Below, one piece after another: positions 26,918 through 33,134 of a stretch of 33,134 nt of DNA (position 1 is its first letter; the number at the start of each line of letters is the position of its first letter). The notes beneath the pieces were generated by a model that saw only the letters and a program-made list of their open reading frames with translations, was not told where the DNA came from and did no database searches. The position numbers and the translations under genes are program-made. This DNA comes from an uncultured Eubacteriales bacterium (GTDB lineage: Bacteria; Bacillota; Clostridia; Christensenellales; Aristaeellaceae): contig URJB01000023.1 in assembly GCA_900548145.1 (NCBI GenBank), positions 1 through 33,134 of the forward strand, read 5' to 3'.

Positions 26918-27304
26918 TTATCCCTTCTTTTGCTGCGGGAGCCGCAGGATCAGCCGCTGACGGACAATCTCTTCCAGCTCCTTTTCGCCGGCGTTCTGCC
27001 AGACGTCTTCTTTCGAAATGCAAATGCCCTCGTCTACCACGATATCCACCCAGCGCAGAATGGCGCGGGTGTTGGTCACAGCCGCGTCATAGCGGATGAG
27101 CACCGTTCCGATGCGGGGATTGACCTCCGCCCCCGATACGCCGGGCAGCAGCTGAAGCACGTTCTGAATATAGTGGAGATAGGGCAGCGCCTCTTTGGGC
27201 AGCAGATGATATTTGGAAAAACTGATCCGCAGCCGCCCCGGCAGGTCGCATTCCACCTTGGGGTGCAGGCACAGCCGCAGGAAGCTTTCTTCCATTTTAT
27301 TCAT
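26918..27304 (-). CDS. PGRxR-type HMA-like small protein
   Basis: A 128-aa soluble protein. The DLPGRLRISFSK segment (residues 20-31) and VNPRIGTVLIRYD about 45 residues later are the two conserved parts of an HMA-like ferredoxin fold without the CxxC metal site. The C-terminal half is helical and basic (ELEEIVRQRLILRLPQQKKG). I chose the ATG at 27304, which overlaps the upstream stop (ATGAATAA) and has GGAG nine nt before; a TTG five codons earlier and an ATG three codons later are alternatives. It is followed one nt later by the ATPase. Likely a partner of that ATPase. Confidence 0.72.
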   Translation of the reverse strand: MNKMEESFLRLCLHPKVECDLPGRLRISFSKYHLLPKEALPYLHYIQNVLQLLPGVSGAEVNPRIGTVLIRYDAAVTNTRAILRWVDIVVDEGICISKEDVWQNAGEKELEEIVRQRLILRLPQQKKG

Positions 27305-27863
27305 TGCTTTGCGCTCCAAACAGCTTGGAGGCCCACCACAGCAGCGTCATGGCTCCCGGCGCGGCCCAGCCGTATTTCGTCTTGCTGCGCAGGGCAGCCA
27401 CGGTCAGCGCGCCAGCGGTCAGCGTCTTCGCGTCCAGCAGACCGTCCGTCGCGTCCAGAATCCCCTGATCGACAGCGTTCAGCAGCAGCTTGATCCCTTC
27501 CTGCACCTTACTGGCGGGGGCGGTCTTGACCTTGCCGTCCAGCCCCATCAGCTTCATCATGGCGCCCAGCACCACGGGAGCCTGCACCTTGGACTCGTCA
27601 TAACAGATCAGGACGCTGCCGGTTCGGGGCTCCGCCTTCACCTGATGAATCACGCCCGTGCTTTCCATCTGCTGAACCATTTGCCCGGTCAAGGCGGGCT
27701 CCTGCGTTACGGCGGGCACATACAGCCGCATCCGTCCCGGAAGGCTGGAGCGGACTTCGGCCACCCCGCGGAAAGAGGGGAGTTTCATCAAATTGTGTTT
27801 GGGAGGCTTGGGCAGGAGCACCGCAGCGCCCGCAGCCAACGCCGCCCATCCGATGGCATTCAC
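27297..27863 (-). CDS. HMA-like membrane-associated protein, first gene of the ATPase operon
   Basis: A 188-aa protein. A short hydrophobic N-terminus (IGWAALAAGAAVLL) is followed by the PGRxR HMA-like domain (SLPGRMRLYV at 40-49, AEPRTGSVLICYDESK about 35 residues later), then a helical C-terminal part (KTLTAGALTVAALRSKTKYGWAAPGAMTLLWWASKLF) that could insert in or lie on the membrane. No CxxC pair. The start is GTG with AGGAGG seven nt upstream; an out-of-frame ATG followed at once by TGA sits two nt before it. It leads the five-gene operon and overlaps the next gene by 8 nt. Confidence 0.74.
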   Translation of the reverse strand: MNAIGWAALAAGAAVLLPKPPKHNLMKLPSFRGVAEVRSSLPGRMRLYVPAVTQEPALTGQMVQQMESTGVIHQVKAEPRTGSVLICYDESKVQAPVVLGAMMKLMGLDGKVKTAPASKVQEGIKLLLNAVDQGILDATDGLLDAKTLTAGALTVAALRSKTKYGWAAPGAMTLLWWASKLFGAQSNE

Positions 27864-27899
27864 ATGAATCCCTCCTGAAATATGAAACGTTTTCCATAA

Positions 27900-27918
27900 A
27901 ATTAGTCTATGCTAACTT
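27900..27918 (-). promoter_or_regulatory. Shared AGTTAG/ACTAATTT motif, copy 1
   Basis: On the minus strand AGTTAGCATAGACTAATTT. The core TTAG-N6-CTAA (27902-27915) has the half-site spacing of DtxR/MntR-family operators. It is 38 nt before the GTG start of the HMA-like gene, inside the predicted leader. The same pattern precedes the methyltransferase operon at about 31159-31177. Confidence 0.5.
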
Positions 27919-27933
27919 TACGGGCTAAATCAA

Positions 27934-27952
27934 GGCAAAGGGTTCCTTTGCC
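27934..27952. repeat. Perfect inverted repeat at the predicted transcription start
   Basis: On the minus strand GGCAAAGGAACCCTTTGCC: eight-base arms and a three-base centre. It begins at the expected first nucleotides of the operon transcript, so it could be an operator at the start site or a 5' mRNA-stabilising hairpin. Confidence 0.55.
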
Positions 27953-27959
27953 GTTTCCT

Positions 27960-27987
27960 ATTTTATCACGGCGCGTTTTTTTGTCAA
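27960..27987 (-). promoter_or_regulatory. Promoter of the atypical ATPase operon
   Basis: On the minus strand TTGACA (27987-27982), a 16-nt spacer, then TAAAAT (27965-27960) preceded by TGA, an extended -10. Transcription should start near 27953, giving a leader of about 90 nt. Confidence 0.75.
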
Positions 27988-28021
27988 TATTTTTGTTTTT
28001 GGTACACAGGATTTTGGCAAA

Positions 28022-28054
28022 GAAAAAAGCGGCTTCCGAAACCCGGGAACCGCT
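28022..28054 (-). terminator. Terminator of the methyltransferase/ATC-hydrolase operon
   Basis: AGCGG and TTCC pair with GGAA and CCGCT, with one bulged base; on the minus strand a T6 run follows. It lies about 30 nt past the last stop of the operon. Confidence 0.75.
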
Positions 28055-28082
28055 GGAAGGACAGGACTCAACAGTCGGATGC

Positions 28083-28925
28083 TCACGCTTCTTTTTGGAG
28101 ATCCAGCCGGACAATCTGCATTTTCATCATGCCGTCGCCCAAGCGGGCTAAAAAGCGGAAGAAGCCGCTGACGGACGGGTCTTTCAGGTCGTGATAGCCC
28201 AGCATGTAGCCCCGGCTGGAAACGGCCAGCTGGGCTGACCAACGGGAAAGCTCCGCCTTCGCGTCCGAGACGGAGAAATAGGCGCCCACGTCCTGAATGT
28301 TGGCGCTTTTGATCCACGTTTTCAGCATCAGCCGAACGGCCTTCTTTCCCGCTGCGTCAAACACCAGCCTGCCGCCGGGGAACGCGTCCGCCATGGCCGT
28401 GAACAGCGCCCGAACCTGCTCGTTCAGAAAATAATAGAACACGCCAGCAGCGAAGAAGACCGCGCCGCCGGCAGCGTCAATGCGGTCAAACCACGAAAGG
28501 TCGTTCAGGTCACAGGCGATGTTTTCCTCCCGCTCCCCGGCGGGGAGCAGCTGGTTCCGCACGGCGATCACGTCGGGAAAGTCCAGATTGTAGAGCCTGC
28601 AGGAGCCGTTGTCACAGGCGCGGCCCGTAGCGTCCAGACCGCAGCCCAGATTGACTACCGCCGCGTTGGGGTGGGTTTTCAGATAGTCCCGCACCTCCCA
28701 TGCCAGATCGTTCTGCCGCATGGCCGCTTCCAGAAAGCCAAACTGATGCATGACGCTCCGGGAATTCTTCTCCAGCTCCGAAAAGTCATAGTCGATCTGC
28801 TCCATCAGGCGAAGGGCATTTTCATCCCGGAAAAGCCCCGGATATTTTTCTGGACACATTTTCCGTCCGTAGAGTGGAATGACCAGCGTTTCCTGAACGG
28901 TGTTTTTCTGAATCGGATATTTCAT
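28083..28925 (-). CDS. SAM-dependent methyltransferase, leucine-carboxyl-methyltransferase-like
   Basis: A 280-aa class I methyltransferase. The SAM-binding motif is VVNLGCGLDATGRACDNG (residues ~90-107), followed by the acidic strand end YNLDFPDV; this pattern is characteristic of the LCM/Tcmp family of O-methyltransferases. FFAAGVFYYFLNEQVRALF is the expected motif III region. Members of this family in bacteria methylate small acids or polyketides, and many have unknown substrates. The start overlaps the stop of the ATC-hydrolase-like gene in an ATGA arrangement. It is the last gene of the four-gene operon. Confidence 0.82.
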   Translation of the reverse strand: MKYPIQKNTVQETLVIPLYGRKMCPEKYPGLFRDENALRLMEQIDYDFSELEKNSRSVMHQFGFLEAAMRQNDLAWEVRDYLKTHPNAAVVNLGCGLDATGRACDNGSCRLYNLDFPDVIAVRNQLLPAGEREENIACDLNDLSWFDRIDAAGGAVFFAAGVFYYFLNEQVRALFTAMADAFPGGRLVFDAAGKKAVRLMLKTWIKSANIQDVGAYFSVSDAKAELSRWSAQLAVSSRGYMLGYHDLKDPSVSGFFRFLARLGDGMMKMQIVRLDLQKEA

Positions 28926-29623
28926 CGGTTCCTCCTGTAGCCTGCTTCATCCCGGTATTCGGGGTGGTCTTTCAAATAGGGATCCCGGTCGCCGCAGATG
29001 GTGTAGTCGCACCGGCAGCCGTTGGCACAGGTGGTTTTGCGCACCAGCCGGGCGTGAATCAGCTCCATGCCAACAAAATCCGGGTTGCACAGGGCGGGCA
29101 TGACCTCCGAGAGCCCGTGTTTTTGCGCAAATTCCGCAGTGGGGCAGTGGGTAAACTCATAATAGATGGGCTTGCCCGGCTCAAAGGGAGCCAGGTTCAT
29201 CTGATAATCGCCCCATTTGTCGCACTGCTTTTTGGCGTTCTGAAAAGCACGGTACATCAATTTCTGGAAAATCGGCTTGTTGCAGTCCACGAACTTCATC
29301 TTTCGGAAGGCCGGCAGAAACAGATTGGCCTCCATTTCTTCGAGCTCCGCCAGATCGGTCGCGGATTTGCAGATGACGTAGCAGGCCATCAGGGCGATGC
29401 AGTCGTAAGTACCGCCCGCACCGTTATGGAAGTTTTTGCTGCCGCCCAGATCGGTGCGCCAGTCAGAGAGAAAGTCCACGTACTGCCGCTGCACCCGCTC
29501 CCAGACGGCCTCCCGTTCTTCGGGGGCGTAATGCCGGGCAATTTTTTCCAGAATTCCCTTTTTGCAGCGTTTGGTGTAGAGAACGTGGCAGCTGCGGTCA
29601 AAAACCAGCTCGTTGTCCTTCAT
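28922..29623 (-). CDS. L-2-amino-thiazoline-4-carboxylic acid hydrolase-like protein
   Basis: A 233-aa protein resembling the ATC-hydrolase family. Conserved segments: GGSKNFHNGAGGTYDCIAL, YYEFTHCPTAEFAQKHGL, MPALCNPDFVGMELI, and the CDYTI motif near the C-terminus (GCRCDYTICGD). The characterised member opens the thiazoline ring on the way to L-cysteine, but most Clostridia homologues have no proven reaction. Ten or more cysteines, several in the conserved blocks, suggest a thiol or metal chemistry. It starts 24 nt after the metallo-hydrolase gene and overlaps the next methyltransferase by 4 nt. Confidence 0.75.
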   Translation of the reverse strand: MKDNELVFDRSCHVLYTKRCKKGILEKIARHYAPEEREAVWERVQRQYVDFLSDWRTDLGGSKNFHNGAGGTYDCIALMACYVICKSATDLAELEEMEANLFLPAFRKMKFVDCNKPIFQKLMYRAFQNAKKQCDKWGDYQMNLAPFEPGKPIYYEFTHCPTAEFAQKHGLSEVMPALCNPDFVGMELIHARLVRKTTCANGCRCDYTICGDRDPYLKDHPEYRDEAGYRRNR

Positions 29624-29647
29624 GGATTCAGGTTCTCCTTTTCAGAT

Positions 29648-30511
29648 TTACCGGCCAACACCTGGCAGAAAACCGCTGCGGGCCTTTTCCTCGGTGTCGT
29701 CCGACTCGTCGTAAGCGTCGTAGGGGGCATTGGGGTCATGGACGCGTTTTTTAAAGGGAGAGCACAGCTTGTCCTTATGGGCAAACGCAAAGTCAAAATT
29801 GTCCGTCCAGCCGGTATGGCCGGTGAGGAAAATGGGCTTCAGCCCCCGTTCCATCAACTTCGCTTCCAGCGCCGCCAGTGAACGGACGGCCAGACGGTTG
29901 TCTTCCGCCAGCGCCGAAATGAAGCTGTAGCCGCCGTCCGCCCCGAACCACAGGGTATCGCCGGTGAAAAGGTACTTCCCATCGATCAGATACACCATGT
30001 GTCCCCAGGTGTGGCCGGGCACCAGAAAGCATTCGACCTGAATGCTGTCCAGCTCAAAGACCTGCCTGTCCCGGAGCAACACTTTTTCGTTGGGGATGGT
30101 CACCTGCGGCAGTTTATAGAGATGATAGATCACCTTACGGCGAACTTCGCCGGTCAGGTAGCGGTTTTCGGTCTCGCCGACATACAGCGTGGCGTTTCGG
30201 AAAAGCCCGGGGCTGTCGGCCTCCACCGCGCCCACGTGGTCGGTGTCCTGATGGGTGATGAGAATATGGCGGATGCTGCCGGGGTCGATGCCCAGCCAGC
30301 CCATTTTTTCTTCCAGACGGTCGTAGTTATAGCCCGCGTCGATCATCAACGTGGCGTCGCCCTTGCGGTAAAAGAAGATATTCGCCACCCACTCCCGCAC
30401 GCAGGCGACGTGCTCGTCTACCCAGCCGGTGTTCAGGGGCTTGAAGATCTCCTTGCCGCGGTACATCTTGCTCATTTCTTTTTTCTGAAATTCCGTTGCC
30501 TGTTTGGACAT
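29648..30511 (-). CDS. Metallo-beta-lactamase-fold hydrolase
   Basis: A 287-aa cytoplasmic protein. The metal motif is THQDTDHVG (His87, Asp89, Asp91, His92), where Asp stands in for the usual second His of HxHxDH. Later ligands are the His in PGHTWGH and the Asp in FTGDTLWFG, then His in LTGHTGWTD. It is therefore a di-metal hydrolase or, less likely, an oxygen/NO-reducing relative; no flavodoxin domain is attached. Substrate unknown. The start lies nine nt after the methyltransferase stop, so it is cotranscribed with it. Confidence 0.85.
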   Translation of the reverse strand: MSKQATEFQKKEMSKMYRGKEIFKPLNTGWVDEHVACVREWVANIFFYRKGDATLMIDAGYNYDRLEEKMGWLGIDPGSIRHILITHQDTDHVGAVEADSPGLFRNATLYVGETENRYLTGEVRRKVIYHLYKLPQVTIPNEKVLLRDRQVFELDSIQVECFLVPGHTWGHMVYLIDGKYLFTGDTLWFGADGGYSFISALAEDNRLAVRSLAALEAKLMERGLKPIFLTGHTGWTDNFDFAFAHKDKLCSPFKKRVHDPNAPYDAYDESDDTEEKARSGFLPGVGR

Positions 30512-30520
30512 GATCTTCCC

Positions 30521-31123
30521 TCACTTCTGTGCTGTGATGCAAAGCCATCCTCTGGCGTTTTGATGAATTTGGAGCTGACGAAACCCGCTTTCTTCCAGCA
30601 GGGCTTTCAGCTGCCCGGCCCGATAAATTTTCATGCCGCCGATCCGTTTTTCCCATTGCTCCCCCTGATCGTTGCCGCCGCATTCGTTGCAGATCAGGAA
30701 CGTGCCGCCGGGCGTTAACAGCCGCCAAATTTCCCGGAAACAGGCGGGCAGGTCGGGCCAAAAGTAGACGGTCTCAAAGGCCGTGACCAGATCGAAGACC
30801 TCCGCCGGAAAGGGCAGCGTCGCCACACTGGCATGCACCACCTGACAGCGGCCCTCTTCGATGGCACGGCGGTTCACCTTTTGGGATTTTTCCACGCTGA
30901 CGGCGGAATAGTCCGCTCCGGTGACATGGCAGCCGGGGCAGCGTTTCAGCAGCTTTTTCAGATTGGCCCCGCCGCCGCATCCGCAGTCCAGCGCCTTTTG
31001 GAAGGCCGCCGGCCCAAAGGAAAGCCCCCAGTCAGCCAGCGCCCGATGGCCCAGATTCATGGCGGCGACCATGACCTTCCCGCCGAAACCCGTGGGTTTG
31101 CGAGTGTTGTCGAAAAACGGCAT
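30521..31123 (-). CDS. Class I SAM-dependent methyltransferase
   Basis: A 200-aa methyltransferase. Motif I is ALDCGCGGGANLKKLL, motif II includes VTGADYSAVSVEKSQ, then VVHASVATLPFPAEVFDLVTAFETVYFWPDL and LLTPGGTFLICNE; this is the Methyltransf_11 layout. I chose the ATG at 31123 because AAGGAGG is seven nt upstream; the frame runs 19 codons further but lacks a site and crosses the shared TTAG/CTAA motif. First gene of the operon. Probable small-molecule methyltransferase; substrate not evident. Confidence 0.83.
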   Translation of the reverse strand: MPFFDNTRKPTGFGGKVMVAAMNLGHRALADWGLSFGPAAFQKALDCGCGGGANLKKLLKRCPGCHVTGADYSAVSVEKSQKVNRRAIEEGRCQVVHASVATLPFPAEVFDLVTAFETVYFWPDLPACFREIWRLLTPGGTFLICNECGGNDQGEQWEKRIGGMKIYRAGQLKALLEESGFRQLQIHQNARGWLCITAQK

Positions 31124-31158
31124 TTTGCTTCCTCCTTCGTGAACTGGAAATGGTACGA

Positions 31159-31177
31159 AATTAGTTTTAACTAACTG
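31159..31177 (-). promoter_or_regulatory. Shared AGTTAG/ACTAATTT motif, copy 2
   Basis: On the minus strand AGTTAGTTAAAACTAATTT. Here the core TTAGTT-N2-AACTAA (31161-31174) has six-base perfect arms. It is 37 nt before the first ATG of the operon. It matches copy 1 near 27900 at 15 of 19 positions and resembles DtxR/MntR-type operators in half-site and spacing. Confidence 0.55.
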
Positions 31178-31186
31178 CACTTTTTT

Positions 31187-31214
31187 GAAAAACTGCCTTT
31201 CGGCAGCGCAGTTT
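31187..31214 (-). promoter_or_regulatory. Terminator-like hairpin in the operon leader
   Basis: On the minus strand CTGCC-GAAA-GGCAG is followed by TTTTTC. A longer alternative stem, AAACTGC/GCAGTTT, uses the same bases, so the two exclude each other. It lies about 10-35 nt after the predicted start of transcription and could act as an attenuator. Confidence 0.35.
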
Positions 31215-31230
31215 CAAGATCACCATTTGT

Positions 31231-31259
31231 ATTTTAGCATGGCGGACGGCGAAAATCAA
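31231..31259 (-). promoter_or_regulatory. Promoter of the methyltransferase/ATC-hydrolase operon
   Basis: On the minus strand TTGATT (31259-31254), a 17-nt spacer, then TAAAAT (31236-31231) preceded by TGC, an extended -10. Start of transcription about 31224, leaving a leader of about 100 nt. Apart from this promoter and that of prfC, I see nothing coding in 31181-31424. Confidence 0.65.
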
Positions 31260-31382
31260 TCGGGCAAGGCGGAAAATCGCGTTGGGAAAAGGGAAAAACA
31301 TGTCACTTTCCGCCATTGCTCCGCCTGATCTGTCATGAAAGCAAAACCTTGCGGCGCTTGAGGTTTTTTGCAACATGTCTGC

Positions 31383-31411
31383 TTGACAGTGCCGGAAGCT
31401 CATAGTAAAAT
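31383..31411 (+). promoter_or_regulatory. Promoter of prfC
   Basis: TTGACA (31383-31388), a 17-nt spacer, TAAAAT (31406-31411). Transcription should begin near 31418, so the upstream ATG at 31425 would lie about 7 nt from the 5' end. Confidence 0.8.
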
Positions 31412-31424
31412 AGTACGTTGTATT

Positions 31425-31472
31425 ATGACTTACCCTATTCAGGCAAGGAAGAGAGGGAACAAGCCTTCATGA
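31425..31472 (+). other. Short upstream ORF overlapping the prfC start
   Basis: Fifteen codons, MTYPIQARKRGNKPS, ending in TGA. The TGA overlaps the prfC ATG in an ATGA arrangement. No ribosome site precedes its ATG, which lies within ~10 nt of the predicted mRNA start, so it would need leaderless-type initiation. The prfC ribosome site lies within this ORF. Confidence 0.4.
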
Positions 31473-33082
31473 CTCCCGAAACACTGGCTCCCGAGGCAAG
31501 GGAGCAGATCTTGAAACGGCGCACCTTCGCCATTATCAGCCACCCGGACGCCGGTAAAACCACCCTGACCGAAAAGCTGCTGCTCTACGGCGGGGCCATC
31601 CGTCAGGCCGGCAGCGTGAAGGCGCGCAAGGCCGAGCGCCACGCCACCAGCGACTGGATGGACATCGAAAAGCAGCGCGGCATCAGCGTTACGTCCAGCG
31701 CCATGCAGTTTGAATACGACGGCTTCCGCATCAACATTCTGGACACCCCCGGCCACCAGGATTTCAGTGAGGACACCTACCGCGTGCTGGTCGCCGCCGA
31801 CGCGGCGGTCATGCTGATCGACGCAGCCAAGGGCGTGGAGGAACAGACCATCAAGCTGTTCAAGGTCTGCCGGATGCGGAATATTCCCATCTTCACCTTT
31901 GTCAACAAGATGGACCGGGCCTCGAAGGATCCCTTCGCCCTGATGGAGGAGCTGGAAAACGTCCTGGGCATCCGCTCCTGCCCCATGAACTGGCCCATCG
32001 GCGTGGACGGCGATTTTCAGGGCGTATACCAGCGCGCCACCGGCCATGTGCTGCTGTATTCCGGCGGCAATCACGGCATGAGCATGGCGGACGAGCTATC
32101 CGTCCCGCTGGACAGCCCCGAAGCCGAAAAGGCGCTGGAGAAGCACTACCGCGACCGTCTGCGGGATGAGATCGAGCTTCTGGACGAGGCGGGCGATCCC
32201 TTTGACAAGGGAGCGGTGCTGTCCGGCAAGCTGACCCCGCTGTTTTTCGGCTCGGCAGTGACGAATTTCGGCGTGGAGCCGTTTTTGGAGGCGTTTTTGG
32301 CGATCACGCCCCCTCCCTTGCCCCGGGAGGCGGACATCGGTCTGGTGGAGCCCACCGCGCCCTACTTCAGCGGCTTTATCTTCAAGATTCAGGCCAATAT
32401 GAACCCGGCCCACCGGGACCGGCTGGCGTTCCTGCGCATTGTGAGCGGCGAGTTCGAGAAGGGCATGACGGTCTATCATTCCGGCACGGACAAGCCCATG
32501 CAGCTTAAGCAGCCCCAGCAGTTCATGGCCGACGAACGCGAATCCGTCGAAAAGGCCTATGCGGGCGACATCATCGGTCTATTTGATCCCGGATGCTTCC
32601 GGTTGGGTGACAGTCTTTCCACGGGGCCGAAGCTGCATTTTGCCTCCATTCCGGTCTTTGCGCCCGAGCATTTCGCGCGGGTACGGCCGGAGGACAGCAT
32701 GAAGCGCAAGCAGTTCCAGAAGGGCATTTACCAGCTGGCCGAGGAGGGCGCCATTCAGACCTTCCGCCGCACGGAAACGGGCCGGGAGGAATTCCTGGTG
32801 GGCGTGGTCGGCGTTCTGCAGTTTGAGGTATTGGAGCACCGGCTCAAGACGGAGTACGGCGTGACCATGCTGATGGATCGTCTGCCCTTCCGCTATGTGC
32901 GCTGGGTGGTGAAAACGCCAAAGCCGGTGGAAGACCTGAAGCTGACCTCTACCTCGGGCCGCGCCTACGACAGCGAGGGCCGGGACGTTCTTCTTTTCGA
33001 GAACGAATGGTCCATCCGTCTGGCGCAGGAGAACAACGAAGGTCTTGAACTGGCCGAAACCGCCACCCGGCAGCAGGGCTGA
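31469..33082 (+). CDS. prfC: Peptide chain release factor 3
   Basis: GTPase that removes RF1/RF2 from the ribosome after termination. The 537-aa protein shows the G1 loop SHPDAGKTT, the G2 region GISVTSSAM, G3 DTPGHQDFSEDTYR, and G4 NKMDR. ERHATSDWMDIEKQRGISVTSSAMQ and the later MKRKQFQKGIYQLAEEGAIQTF stretch distinguish RF3 from EF-G and tetracycline-protection proteins. The ATG at 31469 is the best start; GAGAGGGAA lies upstream, and the longer frame from a TTG at 31418 begins at the transcription start. It has its own promoter and no cotranscribed partner in view. Confidence 0.95.
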   Translation: MTPETLAPEAREQILKRRTFAIISHPDAGKTTLTEKLLLYGGAIRQAGSVKARKAERHATSDWMDIEKQRGISVTSSAMQFEYDGFRINILDTPGHQDFSEDTYRVLVAADAAVMLIDAAKGVEEQTIKLFKVCRMRNIPIFTFVNKMDRASKDPFALMEELENVLGIRSCPMNWPIGVDGDFQGVYQRATGHVLLYSGGNHGMSMADELSVPLDSPEAEKALEKHYRDRLRDEIELLDEAGDPFDKGAVLSGKLTPLFFGSAVTNFGVEPFLEAFLAITPPPLPREADIGLVEPTAPYFSGFIFKIQANMNPAHRDRLAFLRIVSGEFEKGMTVYHSGTDKPMQLKQPQQFMADERESVEKAYAGDIIGLFDPGCFRLGDSLSTGPKLHFASIPVFAPEHFARVRPEDSMKRKQFQKGIYQLAEEGAIQTFRRTETGREEFLVGVVGVLQFEVLEHRLKTEYGVTMLMDRLPFRYVRWVVKTPKPVEDLKLTSTSGRAYDSEGRDVLLFENEWSIRLAQENNEGLELAETATRQQG

Positions 33083-33098
33083 CGCCCTGCACCCAGGA

Positions 33099-33119
33099 CT
33101 GCGCGGCTCTGCCGCGCAG
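33099..33119 (+). terminator. Possible terminator after prfC
   Basis: Arms CTGCGCGG/CCGCGCAG with a five-base loop, 16 nt past the prfC stop. No T-run follows before the window ends, so it may be only a hairpin. Confidence 0.4.
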
Positions 33120-33134
33120 GGTACTCGGGAGACA

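Noticed and set aside
27902..28114. 70-codon minus frame over the leader of the ATPase operon
   Set aside because: It crosses a terminator, a promoter and the shared motif; not a gene.
31167..31403. 78-codon minus frame between the methyltransferase operon and prfC
   Set aside because: It spans two opposing promoters and a hairpin, with no ribosome site; composition looks non-coding.

Overview
The window looks like a chromosomal segment of a GC-rich Clostridia-type Bacillota (Firmicute), possibly a gut anaerobe. Evidence: HPr kinase (carbon regulation of low-GC-lineage Gram-positives), a ROK kinase, an LplB/YtcP-type sugar ABC transporter, CsoR regulation, strong AGGAGG ribosome sites, TTGACA/TATAAT promoters, and frequent GTG/TTG starts. 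I cannot assign a genus. There is no rRNA, tRNA, insertion sequence, phage gene or CRISPR array that I can see.

Layout. (1) 93-6673, minus: a tightly packed six-gene operon read from an extended -10 promoter at about 6730: membrane nucleotide-sugar dehydratase, tadA, HAD phosphatase, hprK, ROK glucokinase, asnS. (2) 6869-7906, plus: a secreted FAD:protein FMN transferase (apbE). (3) 7968-20545: a carbohydrate-use locus. A LacI regulator and an (alpha/alpha)6-type glycosidase run left; two permeases, a solute-binding protein, two GH31 enzymes and a GH13 enzyme run right from a shared 308-bp regulatory region. Together they suggest import and intracellular breakdown of an alpha-glucoside oligosaccharide. 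(4) 20558-23051, plus: a CsoR metal sensor, a P1B metal-exporting ATPase and a translationally coupled 55-aa membrane protein. (5) 23116-23556, minus: an XRE regulator with a zinc ribbon. (6) 23728-27863, minus: an unusual five-gene operon built around a P-type ATPase with Ser-Cys-Gly in place of the usual Cys-Pro-Cys, with three extra proteins that carry PGRxR-type HMA-like domains (or, in one, a degenerate version) and a small one-helix membrane protein. (7) 28083-31123, minus: a four-gene operon of two methyltransferases, a metallo-beta-lactamase-fold protein and a protein resembling L-2-amino-thiazoline-4-carboxylate hydrolase. (8) 31469-33082, plus: prfC, release factor 3.

The most interesting part is regions 6 and 7. 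The two operons share a 19-bp motif, AGTTAGnnnAnACTAATTT, placed almost the same distance (37-38 nt) before their first start codons. Its TTAG-N6-CTAA core resembles DtxR/MntR-family operators, so the atypical ATPase system and the methyltransferase/ATC-hydrolase operon may belong to one metal-responsive regulon. A second point of interest is a 15-codon upstream ORF whose TGA overlaps the prfC start codon, a layout suited to autoregulation by release factor 3.

All assignments come from reading motifs and gene order; no database search was run.
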